This document shows, one piece after another, positions 5,167 through 5,298 of a stretch of 5,298 nt of DNA. The DNA comes from Spirochaetaceae bacterium. GTDB lineage: Bacteria > Spirochaetota > Spirochaetia > Treponematales > Breznakiellaceae. The number at the start of each line of letters is the position of its first letter. The stretch's first letter is position 1. The position numbers and the translations under genes are program-made. The notes beneath the pieces were generated by a model. The model was not told the origin of the DNA. It worked only from the letters and a program-made list of their open reading frames with translations, and searched no databases. The DNA is taken from the NCBI GenBank assembly GCA_031280455.1, contig JAITGR010000249.1, positions 1-5,298 of the forward strand, given 5' to 3'.

Positions 5167-5298
5167 GGTAGACTTCAAAGGAAGCGGGGTGCCGCCGAAA
5201 GGCGAATTCCCCCACTGTCCCGCAACTGTAATCGGAAGGCTTGCAATGGCAGGCTGGCACCGGCAAAGACAACCACTGGCAGGGACGCATGGATGCGT
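5167..5298 (+). ncRNA. Cobalamin riboswitch (aptamer, 3' end beyond window)
   Basis: The conserved B12 aptamer elements occur in order: GGTAGACTTC at the 5' edge, AAAGGAAG (5177-5184), GGGGTGC (5186-5192), AATTCCCCC (5205-5213), the signature ACTGTCCCGCAACTGTAATC (5214-5233) containing the B12 box, and CCACTGGC (5273-5280). A final hairpin ACGCAT-GG-ATGCGT (5285-5298) reaches the window end. The expected GGGAAGG and closing GTC/ACC elements and the expression platform therefore lie outside. It senses a cobalamin and should control a downstream plus-strand gene, typically for B12 uptake, synthesis or a B12-dependent or alternative enzyme. The opening G-run is extended by a small CGCC-GAAA-GGCG hairpin (5193-5204) between GGTG and AATTCC. 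The paaK gene upstream is not its target. Confidence 0.92.

Overview
The window holds four protein genes and the start of a fifth transcription unit, from an unidentified, moderately GC-rich, probably anaerobic bacterium. The anaerobic reading comes from a ferredoxin-linked indolepyruvate oxidoreductase paired with an arylacetate-CoA ligase. Shine-Dalgarno sites (AAGGAGGG, AAGGAG), a sigma-70-like promoter and a cobalamin riboswitch show it is bacterial. I cannot name the phylum from sequence alone.

Layout. Positions 1-178 carry no gene. They hold three AT-rich inverted repeats side by side (1-33, 40-67, 74-115) and a heptamer tandem repeat (126-167). A minus-strand gene at 179-1120 encodes a cation diffusion facilitator (CDF) metal transporter of the FieF type. 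A divergent intergenic region (1121-1251) follows, with a strong promoter and an 18-bp perfect palindrome directly in front of the plus-strand operon. The operon is iorA (1252-3237), iorB (3231-3812, overlapping iorA by 7 nt) and a paaK-like phenylacetate-CoA ligase gene (3855-5090). A hairpin repeat closely related to the one at 1-33 lies between iorB and paaK. From about 5167 to the window end is a cobalamin riboswitch aptamer whose controlled gene lies outside.

Function. IorA and IorB together oxidatively decarboxylate aryl-2-oxoacids (indolepyruvate, phenylpyruvate, 4-hydroxyphenylpyruvate, from transaminated aromatic amino acids) to arylacetyl-CoA, CO2 and reduced ferredoxin. The adjacent ligase interconverts arylacetyl-CoA and free arylacetate, so the three genes make a compact aromatic amino acid (or arylacetate) module. 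No aminotransferase is in the window.

The most notable observations are: the iorA promoter is so close to its ATG that the transcript should be nearly leaderless, with a palindromic operator candidate over the -10; a palindromic repeat family has copies at 1-33 and 3801-3839 that differ by a compensated base-pair change and lie in opposite orientation; both inter-domain linkers of IorA are encoded by DNA containing perfect inverted repeats, and one also carries an in-frame 18-bp tandem repeat; and the CDF transporter has NxxxD instead of HxxxD in its TM5 metal site. I see no wholly new system; these are unusual details of known families.
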